DNA from: JAIOSM01 sp964593725 | GTDB lineage: Bacteria; Desulfobacterota; Desulfobacteria; Desulfobacterales; Desulfobacteraceae | Length of the DNA stretch: 34,448 nucleotides | NCBI GenBank assembly: GCA_964593725.1 | Contig: CAZQJS010000033.1 | Coordinates: 1 to 34,448, forward strand | Direction of reading: 5' to 3' | Shown here: piece after piece, positions 1 through 7,536 of the stretch | Layout of the letters: each line of letters begins with the position of its first letter | How positions within the stretch are numbered: position 1 is the first letter of the stretch | Made by a program: the position numbers and the translations under genes | Notes under the pieces: model-generated | Told to the model about the DNA's origin: nothing | What the model saw: the letters and a program-made list of their open reading frames with translations, nothing else | Database searches by the model: none

Positions 1-715
1 CAGTACTGCTGTTGTGAGTATAGCCAGAGTCAGCCGGGCTTACAACTTGATATGCTGTGCTGGCAGAATATGGTGTATATAATTGCCCTGATCCGTAAAA
101 TTTATAAATACTACCGTCATCAGGTTCGTTGTTGGCAACAATTTTCCATTCCAGATTTCCATCACCTGTATAATCAAAACCGGCACGGCTTTCCACCTTT
201 CCTCCAATCAAGACATCCCGTGCAGCATCCATTCTCCGGGTTACAAGCCAGTTGAGAAATTTGCCGCTCCAGCAGTTATTTCCAGGGCCGGGTGTACAAG
301 CGGGGATGCTCTCAATAAAAGCTCCATTTTGTGCGTTAACATCATTACTATCAGTAGTGGTGTCACCATTAATATCTATGTGATAGGGGGTACCATTGTA
401 TCCATTAAAATCAATACCAATGGTTGAATCATATCTATAGGTTTTGTTTTCATCAAACATCCCTGAGTAGTGTTTTGCGGGGTTAAAGCTACCTTTATAC
501 ATTTTATTTTTCATACTGCCTGAATTATCAAGCATAACCAGAACATTGGGGGGGATCTCTGTAGAAAGAAAAGGCGGCATGGCATTGTATGCTTCCATTT
601 CAACAGCTTGCACGGAAATGCCGAAACTCAGCATACCCATGACCAAAAAAACGATAAAAAATATAAAGTTTGACCACTTAATTTGTATTATTCTCCTGGT
701 ATTACTTTGTTCCAT
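1..715 (-). CDS. pilY1: PilY1-like type IV pilus tip/biogenesis protein, N-terminal part (runs off left edge)
   Basis: Reading minus from the ATG at 715 gives 238 open residues to the window edge. Residues 15-37 form a signal peptide with a likely cut after Ala37. At 62-68 is LDNSGSM, the DxSxS metal site of a von Willebrand A domain, which PilY1 proteins carry near the N terminus. Two aspartate-rich loops follow: D114-x-N-x-D118 up to D125, and D181-Y-T-G-D185-G-N-L. The order pilV, pilX, pilY1 is the usual minor-pilin operon. PilY1 helps control pilus assembly and retraction and can act as a tip adhesin. The start is supported by GAGAGG 8 bases upstream and by an in-frame stop just before it. 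The C-terminal beta-propeller lies outside the window. Another vWA surface protein is possible, but the context favours PilY1. Confidence 0.85.
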   Translation of the reverse strand, partial: MEQSNTRRIIQIKWSNFIFFIVFLVMGMLSFGISVQAVEMEAYNAMPPFLSTEIPPNVLVMLDNSGSMKNKMYKGSFNPAKHYSGMFDENKTYRYDSTIGIDFNGYNGTPYHIDINGDTTTDSNDVNAQNGAFIESIPACTPGPGNNCWSGKFLNWLVTRRMDAARDVLIGGKVESRAGFDYTGDGNLEWKIVANNEPDDGSIYKFYGSGQLYTPYSASTAYQVVSPADSGYTHNSST

Positions 716-803
716 GGCTGCAACCTCTCTTTTTTACTTGATATATTTTGACCAGACCCTGGCTGTTTTTATTCAAATCCCGGTGTTGAGTATTTTCCAT
801 CAT
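702..803 (-). CDS. possible 33-residue small ORF overlapping the pilY1 start
   Basis: On minus, AGGAG sits 4 bases before an ATG at 803 and 7 before a second ATG at 800. The frame gives 33 residues, polar and basic with one Cys near the end, and no signal peptide or membrane segment. Its stop lies inside the first codons of pilY1, so the two overlap by 14 bases in different frames. This could be a leader ORF that couples translation between pilX and pilY1, or a chance ORF in a spacer. No family is recognised. Confidence 0.3.
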   Translation of the reverse strand: MMENTQHRDLNKNSQGLVKIYQVKKRGCSHGTK

Positions 804-879
804 GTAACTCCTGATTAAATCCACTTATACAAAAAATAATTTATATTAAAGCCTGGAAACATACTTTATTTAAGATGTT

Positions 880-1617
880 CTAAAATATGCAGTTTCCTTC
901 CTGCCCAATAACATGACGATAATCCACCTCAATATGGGAGGAACTGTTTCGTAACCGGTTCTGATGCCTTGAGTGGATTTGATAAACTATCAGTCCTCCT
1001 CCGGCAGCATCTGAACTTCCATGGCCTTTATAGCCCGACAGCATCAGTATTGCATTTCCAGTGGAGCGTTGTGTGTCACCAAATGCAAGAACAGAAGTGT
1101 GGGGCAGGTTCATGTTGTCACCTGCTACTGTAATTTCAGCATCATGATTAGTATCATAGTCATTCAGGGTGTAGTGATTGTCTCCAAACCAGATATCCTT
1201 ATTAGTGTCAGACGGCAATACTTCGGACGGCTGGAGGGTACCATTGTTATTACTGTCCATATCCAGACTTGTTTGAAAGGCAAAATCAAGGTCAGTAACA
1301 CGGAGAAAGTTCTCTCTCTGTTCAAAGCGCAGGTGTTTTTTAACTGTAGTTATGCCTGTTGCAGTAAGGGGAAATCCTGACGGGCAGGAGAGATTCTGCT
1401 CAATCATCTCGCGGCCTATCTCTATGCCGCCATCGGCCGCATAAAAGGCTGCCTTGTTTAATATGTCGTTGGTTGCCACATTGGTTTCAAACCGGGATGT
1501 GGTCAAAGCTGAGATGCCAATAATGGATAGTGCAAGAAGTACTAGCAATGCAATTATAATTGCAGAGCCGTTTTCATTATTGATAAAACCAATGGATAGA
1601 AAAGATTTTTTTTTCAT
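880..1617 (-). CDS. pilX: PilX-like minor pilin
   Basis: A 245-residue protein with a short basic N terminus and one long hydrophobic helix at about 18-40. It is followed by the PilX-type pattern in which the helix leads into AAFYAADGGIEIGREM at 56-71. Such minor pilins sit in the inner membrane and join the tip complex that starts type IV pilus assembly. Residues 121-132 read D-S-N-N-N-G-T-L-Q-P-S-E, a textbook 12-residue EF-hand-type loop. A second aspartate-rich loop starts at D145. It begins two bases after the pilV stop, so the two are probably translated together. The charged, calcium-loop-rich C-terminal half is not a standard part of PilX that I know of. Confidence 0.85.
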   Translation of the reverse strand: MKKKSFLSIGFINNENGSAIIIALLVLLALSIIGISALTTSRFETNVATNDILNKAAFYAADGGIEIGREMIEQNLSCPSGFPLTATGITTVKKHLRFEQRENFLRVTDLDFAFQTSLDMDSNNNGTLQPSEVLPSDTNKDIWFGDNHYTLNDYDTNHDAEITVAGDNMNLPHTSVLAFGDTQRSTGNAILMLSGYKGHGSSDAAGGGLIVYQIHSRHQNRLRNSSSHIEVDYRHVIGQEGNCIF

Positions 1618-1619
1618 GG

Positions 1620-2024
1620 TTAATACGTAATCGCCTTATAATAAGTTATCGTAAAAAAAAGATTTCCGGTTTTTTTGTCCTGAACTGATACATCAATCCG
1701 TTTTACTGTGTCAACAATGTTTGAGCTGGTGATATTTGGATCAAGGACCCTGTTAGTCACAGCCTTTGTTATTGTATAGCGGTCATATGAAACAGGTGTT
1801 AAGGTGCCGTCGTTGTCAAAATCCAGATTCAGTGTCTGTTCAACCCATCCTGCAGCATCTGCAGCCCTTTCAGTGTACAACCGTGATTTTACATTTTGGA
1901 ATGTGGAAGAAGTCTGGGCTTTTGCCATGCCAAGAATACCAATGGAGAAAATTGCCAGGGCAATAAGTACCTCTAAAAGCGTGAATCCTTTTGCGTTTGA
2001 ATTTTTTTTATACTGTTCACCCAT
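1620..2024 (-). CDS. pilV: PilV-like minor pilin (prepilin)
   Basis: A 134-residue prepilin. It has a short hydrophilic leader ending in Gly13, then FTLLEVLIALAIFSIGILGM, the type IV prepilin-peptidase motif with Glu at +5 and the PilV-style IFSIGILGMA run. The prepilin peptidase would cut after Gly13 and the helix would anchor the protein until it enters the pilus base or tip. Residues 68-79 form a D-F-D-N-D-G-T-L loop of the DxDxDG calcium type. It is the first gene of pilV-pilX-pilY1. A sigma-54-like promoter lies about 50 bases upstream. The main pilin and FimT/PilW genes are not in the window. Confidence 0.88.
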   Translation of the reverse strand: MGEQYKKNSNAKGFTLLEVLIALAIFSIGILGMAKAQTSSTFQNVKSRLYTERAADAAGWVEQTLNLDFDNDGTLTPVSYDRYTITKAVTNRVLDPNITSSNIVDTVKRIDVSVQDKKTGNLFFTITYYKAITY

Positions 2025-2074
2025 GTTTTATTCCTTAATTTAAGTTAATACAATTAAAGTTCGATAAATTTTAT

Positions 2075-2093
2075 ATGCAATAACCGTGCAAAA
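2075..2093 (-). promoter_or_regulatory. possible sigma-54 promoter for pilV-pilX-pilY1
   Basis: On minus the sequence TTTGCACGGTTATTGCAT fits the sigma-54 pattern TGGCACG-N4-TTGCW with correct -24/-12 spacing and one mismatch (T for the first G of the GG pair). Transcription would start near 2066, about 40 bases before pilV. Pilus genes in many bacteria use sigma-54 with PilR-type activators. The lost G weakens the call. Confidence 0.4.
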
Positions 2094-2186
2094 GGTCGTT
2101 TTTTTTTATTAAAACTTATAATATCTTGAGAACACAGGCTTTATTGTTTTGCTGTATATGTTGTTATCAAAAAAAAACTGCAATTA

Positions 2187-2222
2187 TTAAATTTTTTTAC
2201 AGGGCTCTATAAAAAAATTTAA
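2187..2222 (-). terminator. AT-rich palindrome after the sensor kinase gene, terminator-like
   Basis: A perfect 13-base inverted repeat (TTAAATTTTTTTA and its complement) flanks a 10-base loop, just past the stop of the minus-strand kinase at 2230. The stem is all A/T, so it is weak. A run of nine T follows about 10 bases later in the minus-strand transcript. It may end the kinase transcript before the pilV promoter. Confidence 0.4.
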
Positions 2223-2229
2223 TACCTGA

Positions 2230-4359
2230 TTAAATGGATTTGTCCTGGCTGGAAATTACCCTGCCGGGCCAATGGTCTTTTTTTATGCGGGATTTATTAA
2301 CACAAGGCAGGGTTATGATAAATTTTGTACCTTTACCAGGCGTAGACTCAACAATTATACTGCCCCTGTGCTGGTTAATATATTTCCTTACATTGGCCAT
2401 TCCATACCCGGTACCCCTGATATCATCTTTATATGATCCTGCCGCGTCTTTAAGCCCTTTTAAGGTAAAAGCAGGTTCAAATATTTTCTCCAGGTATTCT
2501 TCTTCAATACCGCATCCGTTATCTTCTATTTCTATACAGATTTCATCTGCATCTGTGTATGTTCTTATGATTATTCTTTTTTCTTCAACCTTACTTAATG
2601 CATGGATGGCATTTTGAACAATATTTATCAAAGCGTGTTCTATCATACCGGAATCAGCCAGTAACTCCACTGGCTCTGATCTGTTCTCCCTTATCACTTC
2701 AATGGCGTAGAGATCTTTTTTTAATAGACTTAAAACCAGATCGATTTTCTCATTGATTTCAAAAAGCTCCTGTTTCAACTCCTGGTCCCTTGCAAAGGCA
2801 ACCAGATTCCTTGTCAGGTCCTTTCCCCTTAATGTCTGCTCCAGTATCAGCTTTAATGTCTTTCTTGTTTCAACCTCTTTGCAGTCAAGCAGGGACAACT
2901 CAGTGTTCCCCATTATTGCACCCAGAATATTATTAAAATCATGGGCCATTTTACCTGCTATCTGCCCCACCAGTGCAAATTTTTCATGCTCTCCTGCAAT
3001 TTTTTCGGCAAGTATCTTCTCCTCTTCTGCCTGCTGTATTGCCTTAAGATCTATATCAATACAGTACATCTCCCTGCCGTAGGCACTTTCAAACATGACA
3101 TGGGAAGAGAAGACCGGAACTTTATTGCCATGTTTATCCATGAGGCCAAGTTCACCTGCCGGTATTTTTCCTCCTGATTCCATACAATTCTTAATATTCT
3201 GCTCCACTTCCCTGCGCATATGTTCCGGTATTATAATATCTGTAATCTTTTTCCCCATGGCTTCTTTTTGTGAATAACCATACATTTTTTCACTTGCCTG
3301 ATTCCAGAATATTACCTGTTGATTTCTGTCATATCCCTGGATGGCTATTCCTTCCACATCCTCAATAATAAAGCGGAAACGCTGTTCACTTGCCTTAAGC
3401 TTTTCTTCAATCTCTTTTCTTTCCATTATTTCATGTTCAAGGGTTTTATTTATATCACTGAGTTGTTTTGTCCTTGATTCAACCTGGGTTTCAAGATTTT
3501 TCTGGTAATCTTCCAGATGTCTGATATTCTTTTCAAGCTCGGATTCCATATATTCAAATGCACATGCAAGCTCCCTGATCTCATCATTAAAGGTTGCAGA
3601 TTTAATATGTTTCAGCAGTTTTCTGTCCCGGTCATTAAAGTCTTTACCTGGCAGATCCCTTGAATACCGTGCCAGCAATGCAAGGGGCCCGGCGATTTTT
3701 CTGCTTATCAGAACTGCAACTGCAACTGCGAATATTGAAACCAGGAAAAGAATAATAAACTGCCTTTGAACAATATTTACCACAGGTTTGTTTAATTCAT
3801 TCTTATCAACAAGGGCTGCAACATACCAGTCCATCTGTTTATAATAATTCACACAGGCGATATTAAGTTTTTTGCCGTGTGGAGTATCACCACAATAATA
3901 CTCTATGGGTTTTTCAGGCTCCCAGGAAGCTTTCTTGAAAAGTTCCATAACCTGCTTTTTAAGGGCAACTCTGGGGTGGTACAGGTCAGGATTTTTCAGA
4001 TTGGACGAATGGATCACTATTTTACCTGAGCTGTCAAAGACAAGTATACAGCCAATATTGTTCATATTTATCATCCTGAGTTGTTTTTCAATGCGGTCCA
4101 GGATCTCTTTTTTTCCGGGAGGAGGGCTCAAGACTCCATCATTATATCGGGATATAAGATTCTTATATTCGGTTTTAATAGCGCCCATTGCAGAATTAAG
4201 GGTTTCACGGACAAGCTTTCCATTCTGAACAGATAGTTCTGACTTAAAATCCCTGGTTGCAATGAGTAAAAATGCCATTGATACAAAAATCATGAGTGCT
4301 GTTATGAGCAATAGTATCCTGGCTCTGATTGTCCTGAATATCGATAGTTTTTTAAACAT
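2230..4359 (-). CDS. membrane sensor histidine kinase (Cache-like sensor, HAMP, PAS, HisKA, HATPase)
   Basis: A 709-residue transmembrane histidine kinase. TM1 is at about 12-33 and TM2 at about 201-219. Between them is a periplasmic region of about 165 residues resembling a Cache-type ligand sensor. After TM2 come a HAMP-like segment (220-275), a coiled coil (275-325), a PAS domain (about 325-445) and a dimerisation helix with the phospho-acceptor His473 in AHDFNN. The ATPase has its N box at 579-585, DNGCG at 613-617 and GTGYGM at 649-654, so it looks intact. No response regulator gene is next to it, so its partner is unknown. The start is fixed by the TM1 context; GGAGG lies somewhat far upstream (14 bases). 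It is transcribed divergently from the ClC gene. Confidence 0.92.
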   Translation of the reverse strand: MFKKLSIFRTIRARILLLITALMIFVSMAFLLIATRDFKSELSVQNGKLVRETLNSAMGAIKTEYKNLISRYNDGVLSPPPGKKEILDRIEKQLRMINMNNIGCILVFDSSGKIVIHSSNLKNPDLYHPRVALKKQVMELFKKASWEPEKPIEYYCGDTPHGKKLNIACVNYYKQMDWYVAALVDKNELNKPVVNIVQRQFIILFLVSIFAVAVAVLISRKIAGPLALLARYSRDLPGKDFNDRDRKLLKHIKSATFNDEIRELACAFEYMESELEKNIRHLEDYQKNLETQVESRTKQLSDINKTLEHEIMERKEIEEKLKASEQRFRFIIEDVEGIAIQGYDRNQQVIFWNQASEKMYGYSQKEAMGKKITDIIIPEHMRREVEQNIKNCMESGGKIPAGELGLMDKHGNKVPVFSSHVMFESAYGREMYCIDIDLKAIQQAEEEKILAEKIAGEHEKFALVGQIAGKMAHDFNNILGAIMGNTELSLLDCKEVETRKTLKLILEQTLRGKDLTRNLVAFARDQELKQELFEINEKIDLVLSLLKKDLYAIEVIRENRSEPVELLADSGMIEHALINIVQNAIHALSKVEEKRIIIRTYTDADEICIEIEDNGCGIEEEYLEKIFEPAFTLKGLKDAAGSYKDDIRGTGYGMANVRKYINQHRGSIIVESTPGKGTKFIITLPCVNKSRIKKDHWPGRVISSQDKSI

Positions 4360-4387
4360 GGCAAGAAGTCTTTCCTCCGTATATATA

Positions 4388-4416
4388 ACCTTAGACCTAA
4401 ATCATGTCCGTGTCAA
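4388..4416 (-). promoter_or_regulatory. possible sigma-70 promoter for the sensor kinase
   Basis: On minus there is a perfect TTGACA (4416-4411), a 17-base spacer, and a poor -10 TAAGGT (4393-4388). This leaves a leader of about 20 bases containing GGAGG before the start at 4359. The -35 is convincing; the -10 matches only three of six positions. Confidence 0.35.
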
Positions 4417-4528
4417 TGAATCATTCACCACGGCAACCGCCCACTTTATTTCAATATCCATTCATGGTATATGAGTATTCATTTATGCGTATTCATTGGA
4501 TAGACCATAGTAAACAAAGATCAGGTAT

Positions 4529-6325
4529 ATGTTAAAGATAATAAAACAACTAGCCGGCCATGAAGTCAGAATTGCAGGGAAATGGCTGCTCAATTTTGTC
4601 CTCATCGGAATAATAGCAGGAACCGGCTCCATTGTTTTTCATTACCTTTGTGACCTTGGCATGCACTATTTCCTTGATCTGATGGCAGGCTACCGCCCTG
4701 ACCTGCCGGCAGGCGAACATCACATCTTTAAACCCACTGAAACATCGTTTGAACAATGGAGATGGATGCTCTTTTTTCTCCCTGCCATTGGTGGAATTTT
4801 CAGCGGCTGGCTTGTTTATACATTTGCGCCCGAAGCAGAGGGCCATGGTACAGACGCGGCAATTGAAGCCTACCATGAAAAGGGCGGGTTTATACGAAAA
4901 AGGATCCCCTTTATAAAAACAATTGCATCTGCCATCACTTTGACCACAGGAGGTTCAGGAGGACGTGAAGGGCCCATTGCACAGATCGGTGCAGGCTTTG
5001 GATCTTTCCTTGCAACAAAACTGAAGCTGTCAGACAGGGAACGAAGGGTGATGATGGCTGCCGGAATTGGAGCCGGTGTGGGCAGTATATTCAGGGCACC
5101 CCTTGCCGGCGCCCTGTTTGCAGCCGAGGTTTTATACAGAGACCCGGAATTTGAATCAGAAGTTATTATCCCTGCCGGAATCTCTTCCGTGGTTGCATAT
5201 TGTCTTTTCTGTCTTGTCTTTGGCTGGGGATCTCTTTTTTCATCCCCGGATTTTGTATTCAGAAACCCTGTAGAACTTGGACCTTACCTGATACTTGCCC
5301 TGGTGCTGGTCATGTTTGGCATTGTTTACATCAAATCATTCTACGGGGTCACAGACTTTTTCCATAACCTTAAAATCCCAAATCACATTAAACCTGCCAT
5401 TGGAGGACTTGTAACCGGAGCAATAGGCTTTTTCCTCCCCTATACCTTAAGCTTTGGGTATGGCATGATCCAGAAAGCAATTTTTAATGAGCTTTCCATA
5501 ACCGTTCTCCTTTTTCTTGCCATTGGCAAGACTTTGACCACTTCCTTTTCCATCGGCTCTGGTGGCAGCGGCGGTGTATTTGGCCCGTCTGTGGTTATAG
5601 GAGGCGCCCTGGGTGGAATTGTGGGGAAAATTTTTTACAGTTTTTTTCCAACGATTGTGTCAAGCCCGGGATCATTTGTCATAGTAGGCATGGCTGGTTT
5701 TTTCACCGCTGTTTCCAACACTCCCATATCCACTATCATATTTGTAAGTGAGATGACAAACTCATACCATCTGCTTCTGCCAAGCCTTCTTGTATGCTCC
5801 ATCTGCCATATGATCTCGCAGAAATGGACCATCTATAAAAAGCAGGTTAAAAACAAGGCAGGCTCACCTGCCCATGCAGGTGAATTCATGATGGATATAC
5901 TTCAGACCATCCAGATAAAGGATTTAATGCATCGTGTAAAAAAAGTGGAGTGTGTTGATGAAAAAATGACCTTCAGCGAGTTTAAAAAATTTTTTTCCAG
6001 CACAAAACAGCACTATTTTCCGGTTCTCAATAAAAAGAATAAATTTGTGGGCATCTTTTCTTCAACAGATATAAGGGAAGTCATATTCACACCCCATCTT
6101 GAAGAGCTGATTGTAATGAATGATATCATGACATCAGATGTAATTACAATCACACCCATGGATCACCTTGATAAAACACTTTTGAAATTAACAAAAAAAA
6201 ATATAGATGCGCTTCCCGTGGTACAGGAGGATGACGAGCAGCTCTTAATAGGATTGATCAACAGGCGTGATGTAATAGCACATTATAATGAACATATTAA
6301 AAAAATACAGGGATTTGATAATTAG
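4529..6325 (+). CDS. ClC-family chloride channel/transporter with C-terminal CBS pair
   Basis: A 598-residue polytopic ClC protein. The anion-path motifs are visible: GREGP at 145-149 with gating Glu147, and GSGGSGGVFGP at 343-353. The first selectivity motif reads GHGTD (105-109) in place of the classical GSGIP. After Leu-Ala-Gly at 192-194 comes FAAEV, with Glu200 followed by Val201. The internal proton-transfer Glu of H+/Cl- exchangers (Glu203 of E. coli ClcA) would fall on Val201, as in channel-type ClCs. Residues from about 455 to 590 form two CBS domains that could bind nucleotides and regulate the pore. It is inserted in the inner membrane. It stands alone, divergent from the kinase. 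Whether it is a channel or an exchanger cannot be settled from sequence. Confidence 0.93.
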   Translation: MLKIIKQLAGHEVRIAGKWLLNFVLIGIIAGTGSIVFHYLCDLGMHYFLDLMAGYRPDLPAGEHHIFKPTETSFEQWRWMLFFLPAIGGIFSGWLVYTFAPEAEGHGTDAAIEAYHEKGGFIRKRIPFIKTIASAITLTTGGSGGREGPIAQIGAGFGSFLATKLKLSDRERRVMMAAGIGAGVGSIFRAPLAGALFAAEVLYRDPEFESEVIIPAGISSVVAYCLFCLVFGWGSLFSSPDFVFRNPVELGPYLILALVLVMFGIVYIKSFYGVTDFFHNLKIPNHIKPAIGGLVTGAIGFFLPYTLSFGYGMIQKAIFNELSITVLLFLAIGKTLTTSFSIGSGGSGGVFGPSVVIGGALGGIVGKIFYSFFPTIVSSPGSFVIVGMAGFFTAVSNTPISTIIFVSEMTNSYHLLLPSLLVCSICHMISQKWTIYKKQVKNKAGSPAHAGEFMMDILQTIQIKDLMHRVKKVECVDEKMTFSEFKKFFSSTKQHYFPVLNKKNKFVGIFSSTDIREVIFTPHLEELIVMNDIMTSDVITITPMDHLDKTLLKLTKKNIDALPVVQEDDEQLLIGLINRRDVIAHYNEHIKKIQGFDN

Positions 6326-6367
6326 GTCATATTATCCATGTGATTTTATCATCAAAGGTGGCAAACT

Positions 6368-6685
6368 TTGAACAAAAATAATGATAACAGCCTGACACAC
6401 ATTGGTAACATTCTGGAAACAGCTCTTAAGACCTTCAGGCCAAAATCAGATATTCAGATGATCAAAATATGGGATAACTGGACTCAATCAGTGGGAGCCG
6501 AGGTTGCGAAAAACGCTGAACCTGCTCTTTTCAAAAATGGGACTCTTATTGTAAATGTGTCAAGCTCTGTCTGGATACACCATCTGAAATTCCTGGAAAA
6601 GGATATCATTACAAATATAAACCTGGTGTTAGATAAAAAACTTGTTAATAAAATAAGATTTAAAATTGCAAAAATTCATAACTGA
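6368..6685 (+). CDS. dciA: DUF721/DciA-like protein, probable DnaB helicase loader or partner
   Basis: A 105-residue protein that matches the DUF721 (DciA) pattern: an N-terminal helix with a conserved Trp (IWDNW), then a compact core NGTLIVNVSSSVWIHHLKFL, then LVNKIRFKI at the C terminus. DciA proteins replace DnaC-type loaders in most bacteria and act with the replicative helicase DnaB. The start is TTG at 6368 with AAAGGTG seven bases upstream. The 3' end overlaps the next gene by 20 bases, which suggests coupled translation. Nearby dnaX and recR fit a replication role. The gene symbol rests on the family pattern, not on a search. Confidence 0.75.
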   Translation: MNKNNDNSLTHIGNILETALKTFRPKSDIQMIKIWDNWTQSVGAEVAKNAEPALFKNGTLIVNVSSSVWIHHLKFLEKDIITNINLVLDKKLVNKIRFKIAKIHN

Positions 6686-7355
6686 ATTTTTTAATAACTT
6701 TAGGATTGAGCAGCCTGAAAAGGGTTACAGATTCTCCATTGACCCTTTTCTTCTCTGCTTTCATGTTCCGCCCCTGGAAGACCAGACTGTCCTTGATATT
6801 GGTTCTGGCTGCGGTATTATACCGCTTATCTTAAAATTCAAAAACCCTTCTTTAAAGGTAATCGGAGTTGAAATACAAAAAGAACTTGCTTTTTTTGCAA
6901 GGATGAATATCAGAAACAACTCAATAAAGTCAGATATCAGAATCATATGCCGGGATATCAGAGACATTGCCAGGAAGGATTTAAACCGCACCATCGATGT
7001 TATCATAACCAATCCACCCTATAAAAAAAAGAACAGCGGACGGCTCAGCCCTGACATGCAGAAATCCATTGCCAGACATGAGATCACAATCAATATCAAA
7101 GAGTTAATACTATCCTGTAAAAAGCTCCTTTCTCCCTCTGGCAGGCTGTTCATAATCTTTCCGGCAGAGCGTGTACCAGAGCTTTTCCGTGAAATGGGTT
7201 CAAACAATATCAAACCGCTGGTGACCAGGTTCATCCATACAGCAGACAACAGCTCACCACGTTTTGCTGTTGTCTCAGCAGTCAATAATGGAACCTGCCT
7301 GCCTGTGACTGCACCTTGTGTCAATATTTCACCAGAGTTGGAGATTATGGAATAA
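6666..7355 (+). CDS. TrmN6-like tRNA1(Val) A37 N6-methyltransferase family protein
   Basis: A 229-residue class I SAM-dependent methyltransferase. The SAM site VLDIGSGCGIIPL starts at about residue 43, an acidic residue that should bind the ribose is in VEIQ, and the catalytic NPPY motif of amino-group N6-adenine methyltransferases is in IITNPPYKKKNSGR. The order IDPFLL...VLDIGSG...NPPY and the length match YfiC/TrmN6, which methylates A37 of tRNA-Val. Start TTG overlaps the end of the DciA-like gene by 20 bases. Another RNA or protein methyltransferase of the same superfamily is possible. A tRNA gene follows directly, though it encodes tRNA-Ser. Confidence 0.8.
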   Translation: MQKFITEFFNNFRIEQPEKGYRFSIDPFLLCFHVPPLEDQTVLDIGSGCGIIPLILKFKNPSLKVIGVEIQKELAFFARMNIRNNSIKSDIRIICRDIRDIARKDLNRTIDVIITNPPYKKKNSGRLSPDMQKSIARHEITINIKELILSCKKLLSPSGRLFIIFPAERVPELFREMGSNNIKPLVTRFIHTADNSSPRFAVVSAVNNGTCLPVTAPCVNISPELEIME

Positions 7356-7366
7356 TACTTTAAATC

Positions 7367-7395
7367 TTGACATTACCCTGGAAAAAGTATATTAA
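7367..7395 (+). promoter_or_regulatory. sigma-70 promoter for tRNA-Ser (and probably dnaX)
   Basis: A perfect TTGACA (7367-7372), a 17-base spacer and TATTAA (7390-7395) place a transcription start near 7402, about 15 bases before the mature tRNA. There is no other clear promoter between the tRNA and dnaX, so this one may serve both. Confidence 0.65.
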
Positions 7396-7416
7396 CCTTT
7401 TAAAATTATTCAGCAT

Positions 7417-7505
7417 GGAGAGATGACCGAGTGGCTGAAGGTGCACGCCTGGAAAGCGTGTGTGCTGTAAAGGTACCGAGGGTTCGAATCCCTCTCTCTC
7501 CGCCA
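7417..7505 (+). tRNA. tRNA-Ser (anticodon GGA)
   Basis: Acceptor stem GGAGAGA (7417-7423) pairs with TCTCTCC (7495-7501). The anticodon stem CACGC/GCGTG (7444-7448, 7456-7460) holds loop CTGGAAA, with anticodon GGA at 7451-7453. The long variable arm (7461-7477) marks a class II tRNA. The T arm is GAGGG-TTCGAAT-CCCTC (7478-7494). Discriminator G7502 is followed by an encoded CCA (7503-7505). It reads serine codons UCC and UCU. dnaX starts about 31 bases later. Confidence 0.97.
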
Positions 7506-7536
7506 CTTAAAGTTATTGTTGGAACAAAAACTCCCT

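Noticed and set aside
7417..7505. tRNA-Ser as an integration site for a mobile element
   Set aside because: No integrase and no repeated tRNA end nearby; housekeeping genes follow directly.
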